A program made the position numbers and the translations under genes. A model generated the notes under the pieces. The model worked only from the letters and a program-made list of their open reading frames with translations. It searched no databases and was not told the origin of the DNA. Of a stretch of 64,000 nt of DNA, positions 22,239-33,393 are shown piece after piece. How positions within the stretch are numbered: the first letter of the stretch is position 1; every line of letters begins with the position of its first letter. Source of the stretch: Hemileia vastatrix (taxonomy: Eukaryota; Basidiomycota; Pucciniomycetes; Pucciniales; Zaghouaniaceae); assembly GCA_030280995.1 (NCBI GenBank), contig JASXTE010000003.1, positions 48,286,474-48,350,473 of the forward strand, in the 5' to 3' direction.

Positions 22239-24641
22239 TTACTCTAAAAACGACAGACTCTCAATAGAGCCTGAGCCGCATTCCAAAAAATCAGAGGCAG
22301 CACCCACTTCCTTCCTTCTCCTGAAGCAGTCCATGCACTGGCACATTGAAGATAAACCAGGCCTGGTCTTCCAACCATCCTCTCCAGGGGATGATAACCT
22401 CATGTGAAGTCTCATTTCATCTTCACCAGTCAACTCCAAACTGATTCCCAAATCAAATTGATAACCAATTCTTGCCTGAAAGTCCATCAAGAATGGCCCA
22501 CCCAAAAATGCTTTTACATAACCTTTAGCAATGTAAAAATGAACCTTCCCTGAGGCTCCTCCAACATCTAACTTCACAAACTCTGAAGTTCCAACCAATT
22601 CAGTGACATGGCCACCGATCCCTCTCAAATTCCCACCAATACCAGTTTTGATGGGGAGGCCCATATGAGTTGCCTCAAACAAAGAAATCAGGTTTATCTG
22701 AGAACCTGAATCCACCAATGCCCTTGCCTCCCTTCCATTCAGAGTGACATTGACATATCCCAGAGGAGCAGAAAAATGAGTTTCCAACCCCTCACCAAAC
22801 TTTTCAGCAGAATCACAAATGTATTCTACCTCACCAGAAGAAACCCTTCTCCTGGTCAACAACTTTTTCTGCCTATCAGCCAACCCTGGACTGATAGCAT
22901 ACAATTCCCCATAAGATAGGGAAACCTGACCCTGATTCATCCTTTCCAGGACAGAGTCCATAACATTAACTTGACCAGACACTACTGGCCTCTCAAAGTG
23001 AGCTCTTTGCTTCACCACCTTGGTCCTAGAAGCTTCTTGAGGACCAGCACCACCAACAGACTTACCATTAACAGGAACCAAACCAGATCCCTCACCAGAA
23101 CCTCTGACTCAAGCAGGCTTTGGCAATGAAGCCAAAGGGACATCCTCCTCAGAGTCAGAATCCACCTCCATTGGCATTGGCTCACCATTCATGTCCAATG
23201 CACCAAAACTAGGGGGGCCCATGTCAGCCATACCCTTCTGCATCTTGTACAGCTCCTCTTTTCTGTACCTCTTCCTAGCTGCACTCAGCTTAGGATCCAC
23301 CTTTGAAGCATTTGGCTTTGGTTGGGCCTGAGAACTACTCTTAGGCCTTCCCACCTTTCCCGCTTCCACATCATAAACACCAGCCAAGCATTCACCACTT
23401 GACTGTCCACCACAAGAATACAACTCCAAACCACCAAATGAAGTAGAAAAAGAGACCTTATTGACCTCTTTCCCCTTTCCCTTTCAATCCTCATTCTCAT
23501 TACCAGAAGACTTCCCTTGATCAGGAATCTCCTCAAACCTTGGCCTCCTTTGATTGAGACGTCCCCTTCTCCTGACCAAATCAACAGCAGCCTGCCCCTC
23601 ACTGGGCTTAACAAAATAACCATCAGGGAACTTGAAAACCCTGCAATCAAATTCCACCTTTCCTTCAGACACATCTCTGTTCAATGCCCAACAATCATTG
23701 GACCTGTGCCCCCTCCTGCTGCAATGAGAGCAGACCCAAGGATCACTCCTACCAGCCCTCCTATAAAAATATCTAGGCTGAGAAGGTGCCTTATTGACCT
23801 TCTTAGCCTCCTGAACAAAAATATGCAGCTGCTTTGTAAGATCAGCCAACTGCTCCACCATTGGGTCCCTCTCCTGTTTGGGAACCTGCACCAAATTTTT
23901 CTCCTCCTTCTTCTCCCTAACTTCCTCTTCAGCCAAAGCCTCACTGACTTTGCTGACATACTTGGCACACCCCTCCTGATAGGTGTCCACAGCCAATAAC
24001 TTCAAATGGGCCTCAACAGCCTCCTTAACCTTGTCCAAGGCAGGCAACTTCTGGTCCCCATTAGAAAGAGTCTTCATCAATTCCTTTCTTGACAACTCCT
24101 TCAACACATCCATCCTGACATCTCTAGCCAGGGCAGACCAAAAAACATCCTTGGAAGCATTTTCATGTGCCAGCTCCTCCACTTCCACCAAATATTCCAC
24201 CACAGGATCTAACTTTAGCAGAAACTTCCTGTAACTATTTAAGTTACCAAAACCACCATAAGATTGCCATTCACCGACAACCTTGTTCAGATCAACCATA
24301 GTGAACCTGACACCCCATCTATCCACCATTTCCCTACACAACAATTTCCAATCCCTCTTCTTGTAGCCAGACATGGCCACAATCTCCTTCTCCACTGACC
24401 TATCACCAATGAAGAAGATAATCTGCTTCACCATTTCCAGGTAGGAAGCACCATCCACTCCAGCAGCAGTTTCATAATTCTCTAGAAACCACTTGACATC
24501 CTCCCCATTAAACTTGGTACCATCCAAAGTTTTAATCCTCACACACTCCCTAACCATCACAGAAGGAGGACCATCCCCCCCACTGACAGTCACCACAGGA
24601 ATAGCAGAACCAGAAGCCATTCCTCCAGACCAAAACACCAA
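22239..24641 (-). pseudogene. Family 2 copy C gag-protease (two nonsense codons)
   Basis: One frame runs from ATG 24641 to a double stop (TAATAA, 22241-22236), broken by TGA at 23486-23484 and TGA at 23111-23109. Copy E has coding triplets at both places, so these are lesions of C. The gag core (about residues 30-260) is followed by a canonical CCHC knuckle C-SH-C-SRRGH-RSND-C near residue 306. The aspartic protease ALVDSGSQINLIS follows beyond the second stop. ATG 24650-region alternatives exist: a second Met, MASGSAIP, lies 7 codons in. Gag forms the particle and the protease matures it. The 22242-21693 spacer holds a further open piece (22008-21748) with the duplicated peptide block. Confidence 0.85.
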
Positions 24642-24690
24642 AAATAGCCAACCAAAGAAAACAGAGATTCCAAAGAACTTGCAAGTTCTA

Positions 24691-24707
24691 CCCCACGTTG
24701 GGCGCCA
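24691..24707 (-). other. Primer-binding site of copy C
   Basis: Minus-strand TGGCGCCCAACGTGGGG begins 4 nt from the LTR end. It starts TGG as expected for pairing with a tRNA 3' CCA end. Family 3 has the related TGGCGTCCCAACAGTGG. Confidence 0.8.
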
Positions 24708-24711
24708 GAAA

Positions 24712-25804
24712 TGTAGACAATCCTATAGTACTAGCTATAGGCCTTGACCAAGGGAGTTAGAGAAAAACCAGAGAGAAAATCCCCTGTCCCTTTAGAAAAA
24801 TAGAGTGAGATTTACTTGCTAAAGTAAGTTGGTTCCTGTTTTGTTAAAGCTCCTTTATAACACACTTGACTGCTTGATGAGCCAAGAAAGTAGTCACCAG
24901 ATAGACTACCAGACCAAAGAACTGAAATGTAGAACAATGTCCACACCAGAGACAGCAAAGATACTTGATGTAGGCTGGAAATCCACACCAGAGACAGCAA
25001 TAATACTTGCTATAGCTTGCAAGACTATAACAGAGAAAACAGTTGCCAAAGTTAAGTTAAATGAAGAACTCACTTGCAACAAACACAGTCAATTGTGGCC
25101 AGAAAACAGTGAAAACTGAGTGAGGAACAATGATATCACCTCCGGATGGTTGTATGATGATTAAGGTTGCCCCAAACTGTCTTATTCACTATGTACACAC
25201 AGACCACTAACTAAGAGCCCATGCGCACCCACCAATCTGGCGCCTGTACCCGCCAAATTGCATAAAAAACCCTCCTGAAGCGCTCCCCAACCTCCTAAAA
25301 CAGAGGCGGGTGGGCCACCCGACATCGGAGATGCTGCCTGAAGCGGCCCGGCCTCCCTGAAGCCAGAAAACCAATAAAAACCATTAATCTACTCAGAAAA
25401 ATTAGCTACAACTACTAAAACCTTTAAAACACGGAATTTCACCATAACAACCTTGAGACATGAAATATAGAGAAAAATTAGCTCTATCCAATGGTACTAA
25501 GCACTTAACCCTAAGACTTAAGGTTAGCCCGTAAAACACAAAAAACAAAATTAAACAGCAATCTTTTATAAATGAAAAATGAGGAAATGATCCATTAAAA
25601 CTCAGAATATGAAAAATGTCTTCAAGACATAAAATATAGAGAAAAACCAGGGCTATCCAATGATAGTACCCAAATACCCGCAGACCCAATATCCACAGAA
25701 TAAAACCAGAAAAATACCCAATTCCTTAAAAGATGTCAATTAAGACATGCGCAAACAGCGCCAAATCACACAACAAAGGCCCCTGCCAATGTTGGAAGAC
25801 CACA
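24712..25804 (-). mobile_element. 5' LTR of copy C
   Basis: 1093 bp, TGTAGACAATCC to GAAGACCACA on plus, paired with 12691-13783. The following actt is the second target duplicate. Confidence 0.93.
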
Positions 25805-27475
25805 ACTTGAGAATGACTTTTGGCCCAAAGAATGTGCCTTCAGTCTTCCAAAAATTGATGGATAGTATTTTTCATTAGGAAATGGTTGAAGGATGGCTTT
25901 TAATTTATATTGATGACATCATAGTGTTTTCAAAAACATTTGATGAACATTTAAATCACCTGAAAAGAGTATTTCAAAAATTGGATGAAATTAATATGAA
26001 AATTGCGTTAAAGAAATTTAAGTTTGGGTTTCAATCCTTGAAAGTACTTGGACATGTTGTATCTGGATTACAAATTTGTGTTGAGAAGAAAAAAGTGGCA
26101 GCAATAAAATCCATTAGTATACCTAAGAATGTGAAGGATGTTCAAAGTTTTTTATGTATGTGTGGATATTAAAGGCAGTATATAAAAAACTACCAATCCA
26201 TTGCAGCCCCTTTAACAACATAAATCAGGAAAAATGAGGCTTTCATTTAAAATAATGAAAGACAACATGCCTTTTATGATTTAAAGGAATGTTTAATGTA
26301 AGCTCCAATATTGGGACTGCCAGATTTTAACCTTCCTTTTATCTTGTATACTGATGCAAGCTTCACAGGGTTAGGTGCTGCTTTACAGCAGAAACATATA
26401 ATAAATGGGAAATTATGTGAAGTAGTTATTTGTGATATATCCAGAACCCTAAGAAATACAGAATTAAGGTATGGTGCCACCCAACTGGAATGATTAGCCA
26501 TTGTGGGCCCTGGAGTTTCTTCATTACTATCTGGAAGACCAGAAGTTTGAATTAATAACAGATTGCAGTGCTGTAAAATCATTACAAAACATGGAAACAC
26601 CTAATAGGCACATGTTTAGATGGCAACTAGCTGTACAAGAGTACAGAGGAAGAATGAAACTCATTCATAGAGAAGGAACATTCAATTCTAATGTGGATTT
26701 ATTATCCAGAAGCCCTTTTCCAAATGATAATGAAAACCCAGCTTATGTACCTGAAAATGAGGTTATACATATATTTGGGATTTATATAGTGGATTTAGAT
26801 GAAGAATTTAAGCAAACTATATTAGAAAATCATTCATCTGATAAAGATTTGTCTAAATTATCTACCATTTTAAATGATCCAACTAATGCCTCTATAAGTG
26901 CATTAATTAAAACATTACCTCCAAAGTATAAAACTGCATTGGAAAAAGGTAAGTTGTAAATTAAAGATGATTACATATATTACAGGAAAAAGCTAGGTAA
27001 TGTAATAGTAATACCACCTTCTATGAAAGATTTAATGTTAAGTACTTGTCATGATGACATCTGAGCTGGTCATTTTAATTTTAACAAAAAATTAACTAGA
27101 GTTAAAAATACAGCCTGGTGGATAAAAATGAAATAAGATCTACAAAAATATTTAGAAACATGTTACTTTTGTCATAAATCTAAAAGATTGACTGGAAAAA
27201 GAACTGAGTTATTACAACAAATAGAGCAGCCAAAAGCTCCATGGGAAATTATAAACATGGATTTTGTCACTGTCTTGCTATTAGCAGGAAAGAAAATTTC
27301 AACTCTTGTTGGGTAATTGTAGATAGATTAAAAAAAATGTGTAAATTTATCACCACCCATAAAGAGGTATCTGCAAAAGACTTGGCATTAATATGGTAGA
27401 CTCAAATGATGAATACTTCTGGGCTTCCCAAAGCCATAATTTCTGACAGAGACCCTAAATTTACTTCAGAGTTCT
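25805..27475 (+). pseudogene. Family 1 copy B, right part: RT to integrase core (degraded)
   Basis: The reading continues exactly where 12690 broke off: LRMTFGPKNVPSVFQK, then YIDDIIVFSKTF (RT), LYTDASFTGLGAALQ (RNase H), the integrase zinc region (decayed) and ISDRDPKFTSEF of the integrase core. Several stops and small indels break it. It ends abruptly at about 27475, where family 3 gag sequence begins. The remaining integrase, chromosomal flank and 3' LTR of copy B are absent. Confidence 0.88.
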
Positions 27476-28742
27476 TCTTCTCTGCCTACTAATTGTAGGT
27501 GGAGCCATTTTCTTGTGCTTTTCTGAAAGCATCTCCAAACGCGCTGCAGTAAGTGGCGCTTCTACCACTCCTTCTTTTACTTTAAAATCCAACACTGCAC
27601 AAGTAACTGCAAAATTAACTGACTTCGCATCCTTACCTTGCTTTTTAGCTTCAGGCTCCTTGCCCTTGCTCAACCTGCCCTCCATAGACTTTTTATTAAT
27701 ATGATCGATGACCATGGCTTTCATCCCTCGATCCTTATCTTTGACAAGCTTAGTTCCATCTTCCAACATAAGTGTAGTTCCATCCTCGTAAACTACCCTC
27801 TCCTCTTTATCCTTTTGAAGCGCATTACACCTCATCCTAGTATGTCCCTCCTTATTACAATAGTAACATACCATAGTAGAAAAACACAATGGTTGAGGAG
27901 AACTCTTGGGCCTTTTCTTCTTCAATTATTTTCTTCTCCAACCTCTCAATCCTTGCCATTACTGAATAAAGCTCCTAAGTGAAAACTATAAATTTAGGAG
28001 ACAACATCTGAGGAGGCAAAAGCACCCCAGACACATCTTCATCCATCTCCTTGTTATCCAAAGCAACTCTAGCTGCGCAAAGCTCAACTTGAAGCAACTT
28101 CATTTTAGCTTCCACTGCTGTTTCTACTTCTTCTAATCCAGGGTACTTATAATTACCATCCCTTTTCTTGACTAGCTTTCCTTTGTTATCAAAGCGCCTC
28201 TTCGCCCAGTCTTCAACTTCTGGTGCTAATGCTTCACAAAACCAAGGTAAAGACGCATTAGAATCACTAAAATATTTGTTACTGACTAAATATTCTACTA
28301 TTCAATTGAAATCTTCTCTAAAACTTTTAAATTCCTTAGGGTCTCAAATACCCCCTTTAGCCTTGACCCTATTTACCAAGACATCGAGATCTTTTATCAT
28401 ATAATTAGTTTCCTCAGAAAGCTTTGGCCATCTCTTAAGCATCTGATCTTTTAGTGCTGACCAATTACACTCTTCATGCCCCTTTAAATCCTCTAAATTG
28501 TCTTTGCACTCATTAGAGACAAAGAAGAGCACTTGATGCACCATATCATACTCAGTCTCTCCATGCACTTCAGCTGCTTGTTCAAACCTTTGTAAGAACT
28601 TCTTGGTATTAATACTGGCAGAACGCAGACTTTCATCTTTACATCTAATTATCATGGTTACTGTCTGTGGCAACAATGCTGTTGAATTAGGCAATTTAGC
28701 CTTCTCCTGACATCCCTTAGATGTAGTCACAGTAGGATCCAT
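27476..28742 (-). pseudogene. Family 3 gag remnant (D1)
   Basis: Starting at ATG 28742 (MDPTVTTSKG), the frame shows a gag core with FLQRFEQAAEVHG and WSALKDQMLKRWP, then, after stops and shifts, the CCHC knuckle CYYCNKEGHTRMRC near 27860 and a basic linker. It stops at a breakpoint corresponding to 37985 of copy D2. The gag is related to family 2 (compare FLENYETAAGVDG). It belongs to an element whose pol part has been deleted and whose 5' LTR is the one at 28989. Confidence 0.8.
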
Positions 28743-28969
28743 TTTCTAAATATGAAATTGAAAAAGATATCACAAAAATAATAAACACACACTTGGTAAT
28801 TAAACACAACTATATTCACAATACAGCCCTATGCTATCCTCTGATAATGGCTATTGATCCACTTGTTTTAGACCCTATGACTCTTCCCCTGAAGCACTGT
28901 CTTGATCACATCCTCATGACAAGACCCTGAAAACGAAACAATCTAATCAAAGCACTAGTTACAATTATG

Positions 28970-28986
28970 CCACTGTAGGGACACCA
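28970..28986 (-). other. Primer-binding site of D1
   Basis: Minus-strand TGGTGTCCCTACAGTGG, 2 nt from the LTR. D2 has TGGCGTCCCAACAGTGG, so two bases have changed. The surrounding 28743-28988 is untranslated leader. Confidence 0.7.
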
Positions 28987-28988
28987 AT

Positions 28989-30271
28989 TGAAGAGAGCTC
29001 TAAAGTACTAAGAAGTAGACACAATGCAAGATGGGTTGGTTCTCCTTTTCAATTTCTAAAAAGAAGAGCCTGCCACTCTTATTTTTTTAAGACAGTGCAA
29101 TACTGTGTAACACTAATATTTGATTAGAAAGTTAACAACTTGAGAGATGAGTTTTAAAAGATCAGGAAAAAAACAATTATTACTATCTAGATATTTCTAT
29201 TCTTAAAAAGGGCTAATATCCACAGCTACTCCCTCTTGAAGTGCTCTCTTTGAATATTCCTTATTATAGCAATAAAATAACTCTAATAATAGTCAATCCT
29301 ACTGATTCTATATATTCTCTCTATGTTGAATTCTTTTACTTTACTATATGAAATACACACGCCCAGACGCACAAATGACAAAAGACTCAGAAATATCTCT
29401 AATATATTCTCAAACAGTTGATCACAGAAAATCTAATTTCTTATACTTGACTTCACAATTATTAACCGCTTGTATGATATCTAATTATTTGTCAATTGTT
29501 ATGTTTACTTTCTTACTAGATGCAACACCCTATCCCTATTGAATTTTCCTCCTTTTTATATTATATCAGCTCTCAAGACACAGTTCCCTAATAGATCTCC
29601 AGCGCTGACTCTAGCGCCACATTAGTAAAACAATAACCAATCTATTAGTAAACTATGTACACTGCTTGTAGTAACTACAGCACCTAAACACATCCTGTTC
29701 TTACTAACACTAGTATTAACTTGTTTCAATCATACTCCACATGCCCGCTCCTGACTGTACCTTTGTTTTGTTTCAGAACTACTTCCAATTTTTGACTCCT
29801 TCTAATGCTGATCCTAGTTGCCTTGACTCTTGGGTAGCTTTGTGATTGAGTCCCTGATCTCCTTACTTCATTACTAATTCCATAGTTTCAACAACTCACT
29901 TAACTAGTTAACCTCCTACATTGCCTGTTTCAGTAAGTTACCACACTAGCCGCGGTGCAGCATACTATGCACTTGAGTCCTTCCTTAATGGGTAACACAC
30001 AATTATTGGAAAATCCAAATTCATATTGTTCAGCCCTTGTGATCCTAAATTGATAACACACAATTCCCCATTGTGCGGCGCATCCTGCTGCTAACTTCAA
30101 GCACACAGACCCTGAATCCTCTTCGGCGCTTCTATTTCCCTTTGTTCTTTGAAACTCACAAATACATATTATATTTTAGCACTACCTACTGCGCTATGAA
30201 TCCCTTTGTTCTTCCTGGACTACGCAAGCTGATTGGTGCAAAATCATGCTACCTGCAAGGCGCAAACCACA
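28989..30271 (-). mobile_element. Family 3 LTR shared by D1 (as 5' LTR) and D2 (as 3' LTR)
   Basis: About 1283 bp, TGAAGAGAGC to CAAACCACA on plus, matching 40693-41974 with roughly 4-5% differences in a 285-bp sample. On its left are a primer-binding site and gag; on its right is a polypurine tract. It therefore serves two elements at once. Confidence 0.85.
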
Positions 30272-30287
30272 TCCTCCCTCTACTCAC
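30272..30287 (-). other. Polypurine tract of D2
   Basis: Minus-strand GAGTAGAGGGAGGA directly before the LTR start, as in copy C. Confidence 0.65.
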
Positions 30288-30304
30288 ACATGTTACCAGG
30301 AGCC

Positions 30305-30312
30305 TATAAATA
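30305..30312 (+). promoter_or_regulatory. TATA box upstream of antisense gene 3
   Basis: TATAAATA in CCTATAAATACCC, 34 bp outside the LTR and 95 bp before ATG 30407, on the antisense strand of D2. Confidence 0.6.
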
Positions 30313-30616
30313 CCCTGCATCTTGAAGCATTTTCTTCTTCCATCTTCCAAATTTTTCCCTCACTCACTACCAATCATCATCTTTACCTTCTTATTTATAT
30401 CCTTCAATGAATACTAGAAACACTTCCATTGACACAGAAAATACCGCCAACGTCGTGGACGCAACCTGAAAGTTTGTGCGCACACAGGCCACTGAGGCTC
30501 CTCCTACGACATCAGTAACTACGCTGATTGGTGGGACAAGATGCACCCGCTGCATTGAGAATGGAATAACTCCCTATCACTTTTCAAAATCCAGCCATGG
30601 CAATAATTTCTTTAGT

Positions 30617-30683
30617 GTAAATTTTCTTCCCTTCTCTTCCTTCCTTTCTTCCTGTTACTAACTTCTATTTCTTTCTTTCCTAG
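30617..30683 (+). other. Intron 1 of antisense gene 3
   Basis: 67 nt; contains a canonical TACTAAC branch site at 30656-30662 and ends TTTCCTAG. Confidence 0.65.
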
Positions 30684-30920
30684 TCGTGCAATTAATGTAA
30701 AAAACGCAAAAAGAAGTGTAGTTACTATGGGCTGCCCACCGTTGCGCACCTGGACCCCAACGCTTCTACTAAAAATATGATGAGTCAGATGGCCATCAAG
30801 CGCCCTGCGCCTACTCCTTTGACCCCACCTGACAACAAACAAGTCAAGTTTGGTTACTGCGCACCTACACCCAGTAGTGTTGCTTCTTCCCCTAGATCTC
30901 TCTTTTCAGAGAAGAGTACA

Positions 30921-30987
30921 GTAAGTCTTCTTTTCCTTCTTCTCCCTCCTCTGATCTAACACTAACATTCTCTCTTTCCTCTTTTAG
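30921..30987 (+). other. Intron 2 of antisense gene 3
   Basis: 67 nt, GTAAGT to CTCTTTTAG, with CACTAACAT as branch-like site; phase 0. Confidence 0.65.
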
Positions 30988-31449
30988 AAAGCGCCAGCTA
31001 CACCTTACGCTGAAATACCTTCGCCTCCTTCCCCTCCTTTATTTCTTCCAGCCTTGGAAGAAGATCCCATCTGGGATACCGAACCTATTCCGGAGTGTAC
31101 TCCTCGTACGCCAACTTCTGACTGGACTGCCCTTCAGCCAGTTTACGACACCATCATCCTCGATGATTGGCCAACCAATAATCCTTCTAACGTTGATGAG
31201 GAAGAGCCCACCATAGCTCAAAACTGAGAATTTTCAGAGCAGATTGCCTGCGTTCCATACGATGCAGCCATGCGTCGTATGAACAACATGATAGGTGCCA
31301 TCGAGAAATTTCTTGAGTCAGTCCCAGTTTATACTCATTCCGAGTATAATAAACGCAAACAGCTAATAACCACCTTGCAGAAAAACATGCAAGAGGCTAT
31401 TAATGACTGGGCCTTCTGTGTCCCAATCTTTGATGACACAGAGTACTAA

Positions 31450-31897
31450 AAAAAAATTCTTCCTTGTATATATTCTTTATAAATTGTACATAGCCTGTAA
31501 AATAAAAAATAATAAAATAATTTTTTTGCTCATCTTGAATTTTCTGTGAGAGCCCTACAACTGCAAGATGAGTTGCCAAAAAATCATCCTTCCTCCAAAC
31601 TTGACAGGGCACCTTACTACTAAGTGCCTATAAAAGATGAAAAAATAAATATAAAAGAAATTTGAGATCAGTGCTACTCCCTATAGCAGCAAATACATCC
31701 CCACGTCATATATGCATGCGTTATCTTGAAATCTTCAGATCCTTTGCAATATATGACTTTCCCTTGACCGCAACAGATTCGCCTTTCCTTGGGCCCTTCA
31801 TTATGACAAAAATCTTTCACATCCTTCTTAGAAACCATTCAGTGCTCAAGTCAGACATTGCACAACTGATTTCTCCTCTATAATGCAATTTTAAACT
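31450..31897. other. Spacer between antisense genes 3 and 4
   Basis: AT-rich non-coding stretch. I see no repeat or hairpin like those of family 2. Confidence 0.4.
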
Positions 31898-31906
31898 TAT
31901 AAATAG
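31898..31906 (+). promoter_or_regulatory. TATA box upstream of antisense gene 4
   Basis: TATAAATAG, 38 bp before ATG 31944. Confidence 0.6.
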
Positions 31907-31943
31907 CCCATCTAATAACCTAAATTACCTTCATCCAAATATC

Positions 31944-32727
31944 ATGACTCAATACCATACAGTTCCCAGAGATCAAGTGTGCTCATTTCGTAAACACCGC
32001 AACTTTCATTGTACATTTTCTAGAACTCAGGGGTATGCCTCCTTTAGACCTGCCTGTGACAAATGCTTTAGATACCACAAAACTTGCAATATCTCTCTAA
32101 AACAAAATACTCCTCAGCCTACTGGCTATATTTGCTTTCCACCTAGCTCAACCAGTAGGGCCCCCATAATTAAAACCACAAGTCCCACTAGCCCCAACTC
32201 TTCTACCAATAATAACATTCCTAGTTTTCCCAGGCACAAAATATCTATCCAGCCTAGCACTGTGCCTTCTTCCACTCCAAGCTCTAATGCTTCCATCCGC
32301 TCAGGCTCCACTACAGCTGCTCCTGACGCGGTTACTGTTACTTTTCCATCAGTGTGCCCACAAAATTTATCAGCAAGTAAGTACCCTTCATTATACTTAC
32401 ACTTTCCTTACCCGCTGACTCTTTTTCAGCCTTCAATGAATCCATCTTCCTGGGATTAGTTCCTATTCTTTACCCTTCGTTCATTCCATGAGAATGTTTT
32501 CCAGGCTTTGCCTTATATATGAAGCTATGTTTCTATGCTATTATAACACATCAGCTTTTTATGAGGCTGAACTTGAAGCTCGCTACACCCATATAGTAAT
32601 GATAGGTCAACTAATGAACGAAATCAGCTCATCAACTATTCTTGGATTGCCCGCTGATCCTCGTTGTTTTTTCATGCCTGAAGACTGGAAAGGATATCCT
32701 AATATCTTTAACCACAATACTGAATAG
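31944..32727 (+). pseudogene. Antisense Zn2Cys6-like gene 4 (frameshifted)
   Basis: ATG 31944 opens a frame with C-x9-C-x14-C-DK-C-FRYHKT-C. The second cysteine of the canonical cluster is missing, but the outer spacing is kept. A Pro/Ser/Thr-rich linker follows to a predicted intron 32377-32429 (53 nt, GTAAGT...CGCTGACTC...TTTTTCAG). The C-terminal part (32488-32727) lies in another frame, so there is an indel in exon 2 or the splice differs. It carries a helical segment FYEAELEARYTHIVMIGQL. Tandem partner of gene 3, antisense to D2. Confidence 0.55.
32377..32429 (+). other. Predicted intron of antisense gene 4
   Basis: 53 nt with GTAAGT donor, GCTGACT branch-like site and CTTTTTCAG acceptor. 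It is placed at the linker/helical boundary as in genes 1, 2 and 5. A frame mismatch downstream lowers confidence. Confidence 0.5.
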
Positions 32728-33393
32728 TCTACTAGCGCTCTCCATATGAGCCTTCTCTGTCCATTATCCCTGTACATAGTCTTCATCTCTTTTTTTTTTT
32801 GCTATGCCTTTACAAAATCATTTTAGACATGGTGCAATTCTTTTACACCTGTCTTCCATACTACTTGTCTTCTAAATTTAGAGCGCCTAACTTCTCTCCC
32901 TCTACTTTATTTAAATAACTGTAAACCCTATAAAAATTAATAAATATACTTTAAATCATAAAACTTTACTGCCTTGACTGCAATACAGAAATACACAATG
33001 TAAATAAGAACCAAACTGTAGAGTGCCCCATCTATAAATTGTTATTCCACTCCTGGTTAGTTAACTCATTAGCTAAATTCCCAACGTCCTTTGTGTTTAC
33101 ATGGTATGCATCTCCTTTAATCCAATTGCCTATCTCGTCATGTCTCCTCAAATGATGAAAATATAAGATTTCATTTTCCTCTACGCCCTCATCTGAGTGC
33201 TTATTCCAGTTGCCTATTCAGCCATAGTCCATCTAACTTCCAGTTAGGGCCCTCTATCCATCACAACTGTGTCAAAGCCTCCTGTGAGTCCTCTTAGAAA
33301 AACAAAGCTTAACATAACTTTTTTGTTTAACCTCTTCCCAGAGGTATCATAAAAAACATAAAGAGCATTGATAGTTTAGCCTCTTCCAGGAGG
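32728..33393. other. 3' non-coding region of D2
   Basis: AT-rich spacer between antisense gene 4 and the end of pol. No motif stands out except a T-rich run near 32786. Confidence 0.4.

Larger units (their letters stand above)
12691..25804 (-). mobile_element. Complete Ty3/gypsy element, family 2, copy C, nested in copy B
   Basis: This 13.1-kb element on the minus strand has two 1093-bp LTRs (TG...CA), a primer-binding site, a polypurine tract, a gag-protease ORF, a pol ORF and an unusually long 3' region (13784-17991) with two antisense genes. The LTRs differ at about 27 positions by eye (near 2.5%), so the insertion is fairly recent. Stops and a frameshift in gag and pol make it non-autonomous now. 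Confidence 0.93.
30407..31449 (+). pseudogene. Antisense Zn2Cys6-like gene 3 (three exons, three stops)
   Basis: ATG 30407 lies 136 bp inside the D2 3' LTR, antisense to the element. Predicted exons are 30407-30616, 30684-30920 and 30988-31449. Both introns are 67 nt with good signals (GTAAAT...TTACTAACT...CCTAG; GTAAGT...CACTAACAT...TTTTAG), and all joins are in frame. The first half-cluster is R-C-T-R-C (third Cys lost, Pro instead). The second half is C-x2-C-KKRKKK-C, with a TAA at 30693 inside the C-x2-C. Other stops: TGA 30467 and TGA 31225. A Pro-rich linker precedes the C-terminal helical part (EYNKRKQLITTLQKNMQEAI). It is the family 3 counterpart of genes 1 and 2, with one extra intron in the cluster. 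Confidence 0.6.
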
